Assembly: GCA_022036555.1 (NCBI GenBank)
Contig: CM039137.1
Location: forward strand, 22,827,927 to 22,891,926
DNA from: Microstegium vimineum
Taxonomy: Eukaryota > Streptophyta > Magnoliopsida > Poales > Poaceae
Reading direction: 5' to 3'
DNA length: 64,000 bases
Both the position numbers and the translations under genes were made by a program. This document shows, piece after piece, positions 43,579-55,968 of this stretch (position 1 is its first letter; every line of letters starts with the position of its first letter). Below the pieces are notes generated by a model that was given only the letters and a program-made list of their open reading frames with translations, searched no databases and was not told where the DNA came from.

Positions 43579-46445
43579 TCACTGGGCACTGAATCCTCTG
43601 TCATTCGACAAACCGGGCTGCTTCGACAATACGAGATTACCATTGAGGTCCATCTGATACTGCAATTTGCTGTAGTCCATGACGATTCTGCAGGAGCTCC
43701 AGTCTTCTGCATGCATGCTGATGCCAAGATAGTATATATGGTCTCGCACACTGTTTCCAATTACTGACCTGAACATGGAAAAATGCAAACACAAATATGG
43801 AAAGCACCCATAAGTTAAAAGTGGAGAGGGACAAACGGTAATGCTAACAGTGCATCTACTGTGTTCTTTCATTTGAGAGAGATAGAGGACCTGCAGCATG
43901 TAGGGTCTTCACCAGAATCGTCACAGATCTTTTCGACGGAGTACACTGGGGTTCCTAATCCAACATTATGGACCCATACCTGAATAAATGAACAATAAAG
44001 TATATGAGTCTAGGGGAGCATACAAACAAGGAGTGCCACCTATCTGTAGAAGTAGAAAAGTACAATACCTCTGTTGGGAAGTGATGGTAGGTCTTCTGTG
44101 GGAAGAATGAGAAGTATGGTGGCAGGTGAGGCACGATATCGTGGGCATGAGTAACTCGAATTGCTTGAGGCAAGTATGTCTTGAAATAAGAAGCAAATGC
44201 AGCATTGCCAATACGAGGCTGCCCAAACGTCATCAGTTTTACGCCATCCAGTCCGTAGTTCACCTAAATGAACATAGACATTTATTTTTGGGTGTAGAAG
44301 CTAAACAAGCAGGAAGAAAGTTACGGGAAAACAGTCTCTTTTTAGAAAACATGGCACTCCCAACATTTTATTTAAAGCTATATTTATGGTAAAATCCTAA
44401 ATGCTTAGGCATGTACAAGATTATCCGAAACTCAAAAGAAGCTTTAGATTGCTAAATGAAAGATGAAGAAACATCATCCCTACAACAGGACGACTCAATG
44501 GCTGAAATATGGCTATTGAGCATAAATTTCTGAAGAATGAAGAGTAGAAGGTCAAAGAACATATGCTTCAGGCAAGGTTCAGTACTCACAATAAGATCGA
44601 GTGCACAAAATGAAGCCATAGCTGCACCCATTGAATGCCCCGTGATCATGATTGGAATATCCCCGTAAGCTTCCCTAGTCTTTTGAATACCACAGACTAC
44701 TCCATCACGTATTGTCGTGTTGTGATAAGCAGCATAAAACCCTCGGTGCACCTATAACCAGGCAGAACAATAGTATGAATTGGGTATGCCACGAGTTCTG
44801 TTTAAATATAATCCTTAAGCTATACTCACCATTGCTTCAGGCATGCCAGGGTAGTCAAGATCAAGTTGTTTCCATAACAAGTCCTCTATCCAATTCTGGA
44901 TGCTGAGAAATTGGACAATCAAGATAGTTGGGGGTAACTGAGTACATTTTACATATTGCACACAGATACGACAGGTTGTCAACTAAAGGTCAAAGTACTT
45001 TCTAATAAAAGATAAATGTATACAAAAAAAAACCATAGTAGTGCATAATTAGTTGATTAATGCAGATTTGAAGCAGTGGAGTTCTGAGCTGAGATGAGAT
45101 GAGAATAGCATGTACATGTTCAAGGACTAAGCAAACCAGGATATGAGCTAAATACCTGTTCTCTTGAGTTCCTCTAAAAACAACGACGACAGCATTTATA
45201 TCACTGGCAAAACCAACATATGCCTGCTTATATTCATAAAAAGAGGATGAGTATACTATAAGACTGGGAGATAATGGTACAAACAAAGCAAGTAGAGAAG
45301 AACCTGCAAGCAGTTCTCGACGTCTACAATGATCTGTATCATCTCGAAGCCCTAGGTCATCATCATCCAATAAAATTCCATTATCCATCCATCTCCAAAA
45401 TTGCATGCATGGGGGTGGGATAACAAAACTCAGAATGCACATGGAGTGGTAGTGAAGGTTTACCTTGATCAAGTCACCGCATCTGGCACATGTCCAAGTA
45501 AACAACTGTGTCAAATCAGCAGTATAGATCTGCAGCACATCGTAATGTTTAACTCCAAAACACGATAAAAAAACCTAAACTGTGGCATATTTCTGTATGA
45601 ATTCTGAGCAAAATAGTTTAAGAAGTTGAATATTGAGGAGAATTAAAATGAGAAACTAAGGGGGGAAAAGGGTAAGTGAACCTACTGCAGAAGCATACTC
45701 CACAAGTATCTGGGCAAGAGTCGAGTTGTATATGGTAGTGGAAGGGTTCTGTCTGATCGTAAGTTCTAGTATTTGACAAAAGCAAAGCGTTACAATAAAG
45801 TTTCATGGCGAAATTACTGTGTAGTAATATGTAACACGATGAATATGTGGAGAAAAACCAACTATAGCAGACATAAAAAAAGTATGTTGGAAAAATGACA
45901 TATAACTGCACATAAAATTTTATTGAAGTGAGTAATCAAAAATCTGTAAGCAACTGTTGCTTGTTAGAACGAAACTGACTATGACCAGGCTACAAAACCG
46001 TACTGACAAGACACGGCTCCAATGTTTTCGTTCAACCTGAAGAATGGAAATGCAAGGGCAGGGCAGATTTTAGTATCCCTACGAGAATGTAGCCGCGTAA
46101 AAGCATTGGCAGAACATGTTTCTGCATAGTAAGTAGCATGATAATTTGCCGCTGATCTACTTAATCAACGTGCTAAAAGTATCTCATCTGTTCTTTGTAT
46201 ACTGTTTTTTTTTTCCTTTTTTTTTCACAGATATAACTCCCATCCTCATAGCGAATCTACCCAAATCAAAGTGCAACACAACAAGCACCCAAATGCAAGC
46301 GACGAAGCTCGCGAATCGCGATAGAACATTGTGGAACCTAGAAAGAAAGAAAAAAAAAGAGGGGGTAGCTGCTCTCACCTCTCCCGGAGCAAACAGCAAG
46401 GAAGCACAGCAGAAGCGCGGCCGTCAGCAACCCGCGGCGCTCCAT
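43579..46445 (-). CDS. Secreted class 3 lipase (alpha/beta hydrolase), 345 aa, ten exons
   Basis: Exons on the - strand: 46445-46379, 45765-45686, 45529-45464, 45351-45304, 45223-45156, 44902-44830, 44751-44590, 44263-44069, 43979-43891, 43768-43579. Every junction is GT-AG, phases agree, and the total is 1038 bases. Exon 1 encodes a hydrophobic signal peptide (MERRGLLTAALLLCFLAV). The lipase_3 core has the nucleophile elbow GHSMG (Ser174), and Asp230 (HDIVPHLPP) and His293 (VRDHIYYLG) are the likely rest of the triad. CARC in exon 3 and TCC in exon 9 may form disulfides. It resembles plant triacylglycerol-lipase-like proteins (Arabidopsis At5g18640 type, from memory). Substrate is unknown; acylglycerol hydrolysis in the secretory path or apoplast is likely. 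Confidence 0.92.
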
Positions 46446-46856
46446 CCCCAGATAGGACAGGAAATCCAAGCGCACAACCGAAAATCACGAGGAGTTCTGC
46501 ACGAGTGCAGCTGAAATTTGGGGGTTCACCCTCTTCCGGGGAGAGGTCCGAATCGGCGGCGCCCTGCCAGCCGCCCAGGCCGAAATTCGACCGCGGGGCG
46601 CGGGAGATCGGTGGATTTGGTGGAATCCAAACTCGCGCGGACCCTTATTCTGACACAAGCTTCGAAGCGAGAGCAAGCAATCCGAGCCGGTCTGAGAACA
46701 GTCGGGAAAGGATGGCGAGCGAAATCAATATTGACTGGTGATAAATCAAGGGGCTATGATATCATAATAATAATAAGAAATATATAAATTAGGATAGGAG
46801 TGGTGATAAATTAAAAGGGAGCGGAGCGAAGCGAGAGCACGAAACGGTGGTGGGTG

Positions 46857-46866
46857 TTTTTATATA
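46857..46866 (-). promoter_or_regulatory. Probable TATA box of the lipase gene
   Basis: On the - strand, CTATATAAAA lies about 410 bp upstream of the lipase ATG, with purine-rich leader DNA between. It is the only strong TATA match in this flank. Confidence 0.5.
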
Positions 46867-46869
46867 GAA

Positions 46870-48182
46870 GAAAGACAGTGGTTGGTATGACGAGGATGCC
46901 CGTGCCTGCCGCGTCTGAAGCTTAGCTTATCGGGATTTCGATCGGGGTCGCAATCGGGAGGAGACTGACCGACCCTCTTCACCACGGCACAACTCTGACG
47001 CGAGTGCACAGCGGTCCGGAGTGTTCTGGTACAGTATACTCCGTATTTTTTTTTAATGTTCTCATCATGCCTTTAAATGAATGTCATTTAGTAGATATAC
47101 TAAAAATTCTTTAAATACTCCCTCTAATCCAAATTAAATTACTATTCGATATTTTGTCTTTCCTAAACCTTGCGTGCCTTGGCTACTTAGTATTATGGAC
47201 AATTGTGTCCTTTGACGTGGGGGATGATAAAGAGCATGGGGAGGGATCAGGAGTGCCAAAGATTATACCTTTATTTTCGTGTGATAGGGTTTGTATGGAT
47301 TTAGATCACCTTCGATGACTTAAGAAATAATAATTTTGGCATAGCTAGATGGCATCTTATATATTATAATGACATAACAAGCACTACATTTTATAAGAGT
47401 GTTCGAATAACACTGCATATATAACAAGTTTAATTTAATGATCGCCCTTGCACTTTACAACCACAAAAAAAATTGTTAGCAAAGAGTGGGCATTGATTAA
47501 TCGCAGATTACCTTTTTTAAAAAATGATAGATAGATTTAATATAACTATTTGGTAATTGGTATTATTTAAATCTTAACAAGATTTTATATAGATTCGATC
47601 AGATCGAAAACACTTTAATTTAGCGCTATACTATAAATATAATACTAGCAAATTGCCAAGAGCAAGTGAGAGCAAGCGTGCGACGATGGCAAACATTGAG
47701 GCATGCTTTCATGACATGAACGAGGTGAGCGTTAGCGATCAGCCGATTAGCTTGCCTGCCTCACCAAACAGATTATTATTCCGTTTTAATTTCCGTCCTT
47801 TTTGAAAACCATTCCGTTGGAGTAATTCACTGCTTGGAGCATGCAATTTGCAACGCAACGACGTATCGCATCCGTGCACGTCGTCTATCAGTTTGTTGGG
47901 GGTGGTTATGCAGCTGCATGAGCTCGACGTAGTAACTTGCCAGAAAGTTATCGATGTGTGCCACGTAGGCGCTACCAGACCGATCGATCATTTCTCTGCT
48001 TTCCGAAAACGAGGCCCCAGCTTTGATTTGATCTGTCTTCAGGTTCAGGGTACCTTAGCTAGCTTTTGATTTTTTTGTCGATCGCTACGTGTTTCCATTT
48101 GCATTTTCAATTTCTCCGCTACTAATTAATAGCTCATTTTAGTTATTACTCCTCCATCCACGTTAAGATGCATATACGTTAA
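46870..48182. other. Intergenic DNA, no gene seen
   Basis: AT-rich sequence without splice-supported coding. A CTCCCTCTAATCCAAATTAA segment near 47117-47136 resembles one end of a Stowaway MITE, but no matching opposite end was found. Short frames on either strand show no domain. Confidence 0.5.
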
Positions 48183-48427
48183 GAGCAAGTATTATGGTGG
48201 ACTGTAAAAGGCTAGATACTGAGGTGAAGAAGAGAGGGGATGCGAGAGAGAAAAGATGGGCTGTAAGTTTATTACAGTTCGATTGGGCACAAGAATCAAG
48301 AAACTTTGTGAGATACATATGTGAGTCATCTATTAATGAAGTAGAGTGCACTATTATATGAGTGGACTGGGAGAAAGCTGTAAGGAACTTTACAACCCAT
48401 TTATGAGCTATTCTATAATACTTGCCC
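48183..48427. mobile_element. Tourist-like MITE, 245 bp
   Basis: Starts GAGCAAGTATTATGG and ends with the near-complement CTATAATACTTGCCC, flanked by TAA on both sides (48180-48182, 48428-48430). A three-base TAA duplication indicates PIF/Harbinger (Tourist). It has no coding capacity. Confidence 0.85.
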
Positions 48428-48763
48428 TAAAACAGTGCTGATGCACTTATTACGTGCACGTAAAGTCAATTGTGTTGCTCGGATGGATTTACTTTGGCGG
48501 AGCAATTATATTTGGACATTTACCCACTATTTCGTATTATAAATAAGGTAAAGACTACTTTCCAGCCGGCCGTGCGTTTATCCAACCGCAGGTTGCACAC
48601 CGCTCGGCTTGTGATGGGTCCAGCCACTCTATTTCTCCCTCCTTCCCGACATCAACCAGCCACACCGATGCCCAATCAATCTCGCCGACCTGCTCGCCGT
48701 CGGCGACTGCAACCCACCCACCCTTTCTCTAGCAACCTGCTTCGTCCTTCTCTCGGGGGGCCG

Positions 48764-48886
48764 ATGGAGGCGGCCTTCGACGGCTACATCCGCGGCGCGG
48801 ATTTGGACCACGGCCATCGGATCGACGACCAGGAGGCCGTCGCCTTCTTCAAGGACTCCAGCCTGCCCCAGCCCATCATCGCACAG
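48764..48886 (+). pseudogene. Orphan first exon of an EH-domain (EPS15 homology) protein
   Basis: 41 codons beginning MEAAFDGYIRGADL and ending PIIAQ, followed by a GT donor, match the first exon of plant EH-domain/Pan1-like endocytic proteins (an FDxYFRRADLD...EAVAFF pattern, from memory). The following exons of that family are not visible in the next 3 kb, so this is a duplicated fragment. The EF-hand loop is DLDHGHRIDDQE. Positions 5 and 6 (normally Asp and Gly) are changed, so calcium binding is doubtful. A CT-rich leader precedes it, so the parental 5' UTR was probably copied too. Confidence 0.6.
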
Positions 48887-51440
48887 GTGACCCTCGGATC
48901 TCCCTCCCCTCCCAACCCAACGTCGTGCCCATCCTGCCTTGGCGATCTGCGGAGTCCAGTCACCTCATGTGGTTTGAATCTGCGCAGGCCTCCGCTACTC
49001 CTGCTTCGATCTCGTCCTCTCCGCACGCTGTCGTCGTCCACCGCCGCAGCCATGACCTGCCCGGCGCCGAGCTTCCCCTAATCCGCTAAGGACCATCTCG
49101 TGGATCTCCCTTGCAGCCCGGACGTGCTCCCAGCTCTCAGTCAAGCAACATCGCCTGGTTCTTCCTCGCCGCGAAGCCCCTTGCGGCCATGTGTGGCGGT
49201 GGTTGTGGACCACCCTCGTCAAGGTGTGGTAATCTCCAAATCCCATCGAGACAATAATTAGGATGCTGGTCAAATATGTGAATCTCTATAGTATTAGCAT
49301 TAGATTTCATTCTCTGAAGAAATTAGTATCATAGCTGCTCTCGAGTCTGTTTACTTCAGAACCTTCAAACAATTACAGTTATGATTGCCTATGTTCGATT
49401 GATTATTTGTTGTGACTGTACATTTATTCACAAGCATTAAGAAAGCTCTAGCACATCTTATCTAGATGTTTTGTGCTTTATTGCTTTTCATTTTTGAAAG
49501 ACTTGTCCTGTGAGGAAATAAGATATGCACATAATTGTCCTGAATGGTACTAACATTGTGTAGGATAGTTGCTCAGTCCGACCGAGCTCCCATGGGTTAC
49601 AGGAGCCAAGATTTGGAACCTGCACTGCTCGTCATGGTTTTATTTGGGTGAATGTCGTTGTGTTCTAGTCCTTTCCACCATTACCTTACTCAAGCGGATC
49701 AACTTTTAGCTGTTTTTCAGTGCTTCATGCTCAGGCTTAGATGTTTATTGCGTGTCCTGCCTTGATCCATATTATTGTGCTATGTAGGTTTAGCAAATTG
49801 TGTCGTATCCATGCTGTCACTTTGTTTGGCAATCTGCTGCCCGAACTTGATCAGGTAGAATGTAATCTTAGGGGTTGGCTAGTATCAAGGATTCTATATC
49901 TATATTATGGTTGAATTACTCTGCAAATTATAAAATTTCATAATTAAATTTTACAAAAAAAATTGAGTGAGATTTGAATTAGCATTCATATTAAGTGATT
50001 CAAGATACCTTCTGATGCTACCTATAAAATGGATAAAACAACTACTAAGCTTAGTAGTTTTAGTTGTGAATTAAGAACCTCCACTAAGTAGTATGAATGT
50101 ATTCAGAATGACTTTTTACCGACATAATTATGTATTGTTTGAGTCTTGCTAGTATATCTGGAAATATGGAGCCTCGTAATCAAGTAGTGAGAGTTTTCCC
50201 TACATAGAGGGATACTGAAGGCTTGTGGTTGAAGGCTTGTGGTTGTTTATTTAGAAAGATGGATCATGTGAGAAACATATATGATGTACTGTGGAAAGCA
50301 GATATGCACTTTGGTGCCTCTGAAATGTATATGTCAGATTTATCAGAACTTGTTCGCTGCAGCAAGCGTCACGGCTGCTGCTGCAGCAAGCCTGCCTATA
50401 GTTACTTTTCTTTGTAGTTTGCTATAGCTGCTTCAAAAGCACAATTGAGGTCTCATGGGTTGCACAAAATGATATGATCCAATCTCGATATCTTGTAAAA
50501 TCTTCTTTTTTTGGTACTTATCATTTTCTACTTGAATACATATTTTGTTTTTTATTCTCTTAACCTGCACCAACTTTCTTAGGACTAAAAGGCTTTGTTG
50601 TTGTTTGGTCACTCAAGGTGTATTATTGGGGGGAGAAGAAAATATTGTCCAGGTAATAGACCTTGGTATTACCGGGTGTTATTGGCTTTCGTTGCATTAA
50701 CCTTTCCTCTGCCGCTCATCATGGATGAGTCATCTATATTATTAGTGTACCTTTTTTTGCACACCATCAATGAGTGAATCATCTGGGGGGCTGTGGGTTG
50801 CAAATGAACACATACAGTATACTTGCTTTTTTAGAATACAAAAATTGTCTATTTAAGAAGACATTGTTGCCTAATAATAATAATTAAACTGCCTAAGAAA
50901 ATACAATTTCTTTCAGCCGGCTGCGGCTATTTTGGCTGCAAAAGTAAACTAGACCATACTATAACTGCAATAAGCTGCAGCCACAACTCGAGCAGGCTGA
51001 TTACCATAGTTTCTTCATTTGAGTTTCTAATTTCTAAGCATATGTTGAAATACTAGATGTCTACATGATTGAGCACACTCTTGATATATGTGAAGGGTTA
51101 TCCTGAGGCGGCTAGGGTCATTAAGATTTGTATAGTATACCACAATTTTTTTGTACTCTGAATTAGTGTAATTGCCCAGTTCAAACAAATAGATTAGCCT
51201 AATCAACATATTATATGTGCATAAAGTAAGTAATATATTTGCCTTTTCCATATGTGTGTGGTTTTGTAGTTTTTGGTTTTAGTATAACAAGCAGAGATAG
51301 GCATGGAATTTCTACATAGGTTGAAATTATGTAACAAATGCTCACAAGCTGCAATTTCTATAGCAAACAGGAACTGAGCAAGATCAAGGGCGATAAACAA
51401 ATGAAATGGCCACCATTGTTTACATATATTATAAACTATC
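48887..51440. other. Unassigned DNA downstream of the EH exon
   Basis: Mostly AT-rich, intron-like sequence. A short segment near 49787-49853, bounded by TGTAG and GATCAG/GTAGAA, has exon-like edges and an open frame of about 22 codons that I cannot identify. A CTGCAGCAAGC repeat lies near 50355-50390. No complete gene is seen on either strand. Confidence 0.4.
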
Positions 51441-51460
51441 TCGTTCTGACGGAGAGTTAC

Positions 51461-51600
51461 CTGAATGGAGAAATAGGAGCTGGCTTCTGGTAATTTCTTT
51501 GGTTTATATGGAACTTGTAGAGTATACACGCTGCTGATGGAAAATGTGTGGCCTTCGTGGATTCTGTTTCTTCCCTTCTCAGTGTCCACAACAATGTCTC
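51461..51600 (-). pseudogene. Possible exon of an unidentified gene beside the gap
   Basis: On the - strand, an open stretch of about 45 codons (core TFSISSVYTLQVPYKPKKLP) ends in SIQ at a strong donor, CAG/GTAACT (51461/51460). A pyrimidine-rich acceptor-like tract lies upstream near 51610. The amino-acid pattern looks coding, but I do not recognise it. Upstream exons would fall in or beyond the 100-N gap. Confidence 0.35.
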
Positions 51601-51869
51601 GTGTGGTGCTGAATGAGGCACTGAGAGAGAGGCATGTGGGATATCTCCGAGGTCACATGTGGGATGATGTCTTAAAGTCTAGATGTTTTCAGAGGCTTTG
51701 ATATTTTCAAAATTACTGAGGGTTTTGATCCTAATAGGTATTAGGCTTAGTAAACAATTTTTTTTGTGTGCCATGAGCTGTACCAAGTAAACGAGGGTAA
51801 AGCAATGGAAGGGGGAAACTGAAAAGTTACCTGCTCTGCTTTGTGTTGTTCTGTGCTTGACAAATAATG

Positions 51870-51969
51870 NNNNNNNNNNNNNNNNNNNNNNNNNNNNNNN
51901 NNNNNNNNNNNNNNNNNNNNNNNNNNNNNNNNNNNNNNNNNNNNNNNNNNNNNNNNNNNNNNNNNNNNN
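51870..51969. other. Assembly gap (100 N)
   Basis: Exactly 100 N, the usual placeholder for a gap of unknown size. Features and distances across it cannot be trusted. Confidence 0.98.
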
Positions 51970-54240
51970 GGCAGGGTGGGGTGGGATGTTGGTGTTGCGC
52001 ACGCGCTGCGCGTCCTCGGCCCTTTCTGTCTGCGGGGGATAGGATGACAATACTGCCCCTGGATGTTCGGCCGTATTCACGGGCACTGCCACGGCGTGCT
52101 GGGGAGGGCGTGTTTGCCCGGGCGAGTTTGAATTTGGGCGAGGCGCACATTGGGCGGCTGAGGATTGGCGATTCGAATCGCAGGCGCCCGCAGCGCCGTC
52201 CGATTGGGGGATGCAGTGTTTCAACCCGACATGCCCAATCGCTGCGACAGTAGTGTACTACCAGAATCGCCAAAGGGCAACGGCCCAATGCTTACCTTTC
52301 GTACTGTATGTCTGTGGGTATGGTTTCTAGGGGCTAAAAAGGGTATCCTAGCTGTGTGACTGAGCTTTTCCTAGATTCTAGGCAATGCATGAGTTGTATG
52401 GTTTCAAATTTTGAATTTCAAAACAGTTGTTTGATTGTGGCCAGAGGACAAGATGTACAGCTAGTTCCATCACATCACAGAGTATATGACGTGACATATT
52501 GTCTGCTCTTTTGAATTTTGTGGCGATTATACAATCATGACCAGACAACTGTGACGTGACCAGAAGACAGACTGTACATTCAATGTTGTCATAAGTCTGT
52601 CACATTAACATGGTGCAGCTGTCATTTTTTGACTGACATATTCTCTGGTGATCATTTATTCGATGGCTACATATAAGTATTCGTCCTCCTACCCACCTTA
52701 TACCAACCCAAACCAGCTAGGCCCAATGCTACAACAAGCAAGTTGTGACAGGTCAATGCAATAAAAGACTTAAAGTGTGTCCGTTCTGTAGCTAGCTAGC
52801 CTTAAAAAGCTTGCTAGTAAAAAAAACGTTGGCACAACTTGCTAGCATACTCTTCCAGACTAACTAGTTGGCTATTCAAACATGTTTGTAACTCTAGTTT
52901 CTCACTAGGCAAGGCCGAGCAATATTTGTTGGAGAAACAAATATGCCCTTATTTAAGAGTTTTTAGGCTATGTTTGGTTTATTTTCTAGAAAAGTGCTTA
53001 CGCTGACAAAAAAGTAGAATACCAACTAAATGGGTGAAATCTAAAGCTACTTTTCTAGAAGATGTTGTTTACGTGTACTAGAATTTTTGCATGACCTTGA
53101 ACACTGCTTTTGGTTTTCTACTTTTCCAAATGGTGCAAATATGAAGTTGTTTCATAGTTGTGGCAATGAAGATAGAGAAAAGCAGGGGCAGATTAGAGGG
53201 GGTTGGTGGGTTGTAGCCTCCCTGGTCTAGAAATACAAGAAGCGGGTTTGCCCAACTCATGTTCAACTCATCAAAGCCCAACTCAAAACCCCCTTCTGTT
53301 ATTTAGCCCTCGTGGCCCATTTTTGAATCCACCCATGGAGAGAGGGATAGGTTTGATGGTGGTTTCAACTGAAATGCTTATAGTTTTTTTATAGCACATA
53401 ATAATAATTGTTTTCATAACTCACCAATGTTTCTTCATTCCCAAGAAGGTTTTAGCATGTGTTTTGGGATGTTGTGAGCACTAGAGCTCTCTGGTATGCA
53501 CCAGAGTGGTGGACAAAAGAGTAACTCTAGAGAGTTCTAGAGATATGAATAGGGTGCACTAGAGAGCTCTAGTGTGCACTAGAGTGATACTCTAGAGAGG
53601 GTTTTCAACGTGATGTTTGGGTTGTTGTGTGCACAATGCACACTAGAGTGGTGTATCGGAGCTTTGCTTGGGCAACATCTAATTTTATACTTGTTGGAAT
53701 TTGACCATTGGGAAGCTATGGTGTGAACTCTAATGCAACCATTGGAGACCTTCCACTAGTTTAACACCTTAGTATGATATTGTATATGATGTTTTGTAAG
53801 GTGCAAGTGTTAGTAGATAGAGGGATAAATTTGTGGTTAGATTGTTAGTTTAATTTAAATGCTTATATTGGCTTGTCATATAGATTAGATTTAGAAATGA
53901 CTATTCAATCTTCTAGTTGGCCATCTCGACTGTTAGGATCAATATTATTTTAAACGAGTACCCAAGATGATAGTGTTCCATTGACTATTAAATCAGATGA
54001 CTCACTTAATTGGTCATCCTGGTACACCTTCCATATGATGTACTAACCAATTGTGAACCTTCATTTAGGATCAAGCCAAAGAGAAATAATACGTCACAAC
54101 CACATATAGAACATATTAAGTTCAAAGTACTAAGGTTTACAAACCATGTGGTTTCATAAACTTAGTTCATCACATCATCTAGTTTCATTCATCATAACTG
54201 CCATCGGAGCCAAAGCAGAAGTCTTTAACATAGTTTCTAA
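51970..54240. other. Unassigned DNA right of the gap
   Basis: The first 300 bp are GC-rich with frames on both strands but no recognisable product. The rest is AT-rich. Segments starting GGCTATGTTTGG (52969) and GGGGCAGATTAGAGG (53185) resemble the edges of grass DNA transposons, but the partner ends were not found. Confidence 0.4.
53470..53660. repeat. Cluster of CTAGAG/CTCTAG inverted motifs
   Basis: ACTAGAG, CTCTAGAG, GTTCTAGAG and AGAGCTCTAG recur about ten times in 190 bp in both orientations, giving several overlapping palindromes. Two larger pieces (TTTTGGGATGTTGTGAGCAC and TGTTTGGGTTGTTGTGTGCA) bracket it as an imperfect direct repeat. Confidence 0.6.
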
Positions 54241-54289
54241 AATATAGTATGTGTGTGGGTGTGCCATGGACACACATCTATGAGTCACC

Positions 54290-54760
54290 AAGGGTGTTCG
54301 GTAATACCAAACCAATCAGTTCAATTCTTCGGTACCCACGTAAATTTGGTTTCTCACGAAATTGGTATCGATCAGTTCCTAAACAAATTGGTACCGAGGC
54401 AATTCACCATCAGTACTTTCGGTTTGGTTTCGGTATTTACCAAACAGTACCGAACTGATCACAGAGATATGTAATAGTAGGTTCAAAAGCTAATTTTGAC
54501 ATAATTTTATAGAGAATAATAATGAAAAAATACTTATTTGTATAAATGTCCACAAGGATATAAGAGTGAGTACCAAAAATACATAATATAATAGTCTATA
54601 ATGGAACAATCAATAATATATCAACACTCAAACTTATCACATTTCAGGTAATTCGCTAAATTCGGTTTCCCGGGATAAAGTACTGAATTTACCTCGATAA
54701 ATTTGGTTCCTAGAAACTCAAAACCGAAAAGGGAACCAAATATTTCGGTTTTGGTTTCTT
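54290..54760. repeat. GGTA/CGGT-rich repeat, possible hAT-like remnant
   Basis: TTCGGTAATACCAAACC near the start and TATTTCGGTTTTGGTTTC near the end flank an AT-rich middle, similar in style to the repeat at 27887-28385. Ends and target duplication are undefined. Confidence 0.35.
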
Positions 54761-54929
54761 TCAAATATGTCATCATGATGGGCAATACTTTCATATGTTA
54801 TGTGCAAAAGATGAACCAAATTAGACAACATATGAACGTCTCCCGACCTATGGGTGGTGTCCAAATCACCTCAATTTTGGCAAGCACTGAGATGACACTA
54901 TGCCCACCAAGGAAGTGTGGCCCACTTGT

Positions 54930-55520
54930 TATGAGCCTACCATAGGGGGGTCGACTGACCTACCCATAGTGCCTATCAGCTTCCCCGAGCTTGCCATGAT
55001 CCTCCCAATGAACTCCCAAGCAACATCAATCATTGAATCAAGAGTGTGTATTTGCTAGACGACTCCGAATTAAGGCACACAAATAGTCTAGCCCATAAAG
55101 AGAAGAGCCAATGTGATCAAGTGGTCCCGCCACTTGATACCCACATTAGAAGAGGTAGGAAGGGCCCACAAGCAAGGAGGGTGGCCCCACTCATTACATG
55201 GGGGTCGTCTGACCCCCTCGTGTGGCACTATTCTACTCCTACATGTGCAAGAAGTGGTCCCACGCTTGAGGGGTGTCCTACCTATCATTGGGGGTCAATT
55301 GACCGCCTATGGTGGCTAAATCATGCCATTTTTACTCCACCGCCTCTCTACATGGAGGCATGCAACCAAGTGATCTTAACCCTACAATTTATGGTTATTT
55401 CATCTAAGGGAAGAGAAGGGGTGTCACATGGATTGGTGACATGGCACTAGAGTAGTCCCTACTTCACCTTTCCTATAAATAGATACTCTCTCCCCCATTC
55501 AAGACACCAATGAGAGCTCA
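54930..55520. repeat. Unclassified repeat with GGGGGTC-type motifs and a TATA-like site
   Basis: Three near-palindromic motifs, GGGGGTCGACTGACC, GGGGGTCGTCTGACC and GGGGGTCAATTGACC, lie near 54945, 55200 and 55293. CTATAAATAG lies near 55474, followed by a CT-rich run and CACCAATGAGAGCTCATC. The layout resembles an LTR promoter region, but no LTR ends or retroelement genes were found. Confidence 0.35.
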
Positions 55521-55968
55521 TCATTCTACATTTAGGCAAAACCTTACTCTTTTAGTAACATAGAAGATAGAACCAACAAAAGCAACAACAAATTCACATG
55601 GGCAAGATAGTCATTTCATATATTAATTAACATTTTTACAATGACTTAACTTAATAGGGGTAAAGTCTGCATTTGGTTTCAAATAACATGAGCAAAAACC
55701 CAAAGTTAAAGAAATTTGGACAAAATCAGCATTCATCTACAAAATAGGGGTATGAACATAAAAGTCCCTAAATATTATGATGAATCATATCATGTTTTCG
55801 TATCAATTTATATTCCCTATGTAATTCTGCGTACAAGGCCTAGTGTGCCTCCTCAACAATAACAATAAAAATCAATTTTTGATATTAAATTCTAGTTATA
55901 ACTAACTAAAACCTTGATTCCACATAAATATTATGATAACCATCCAGCAAAACTAGATATATGAATAC
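55521..55968. other. AT-rich intergenic DNA
   Basis: I see no gene, transposon end or clear repeat here. Confidence 0.5.

Noticed and set aside
47100..47160. Second Stowaway MITE
   Set aside because: Only one end-like segment is present, with no partner end and no TA duplication.
51679..52288. Frames spanning the N gap
   Set aside because: They include about 34 undefined residues, and the gap length is arbitrary.
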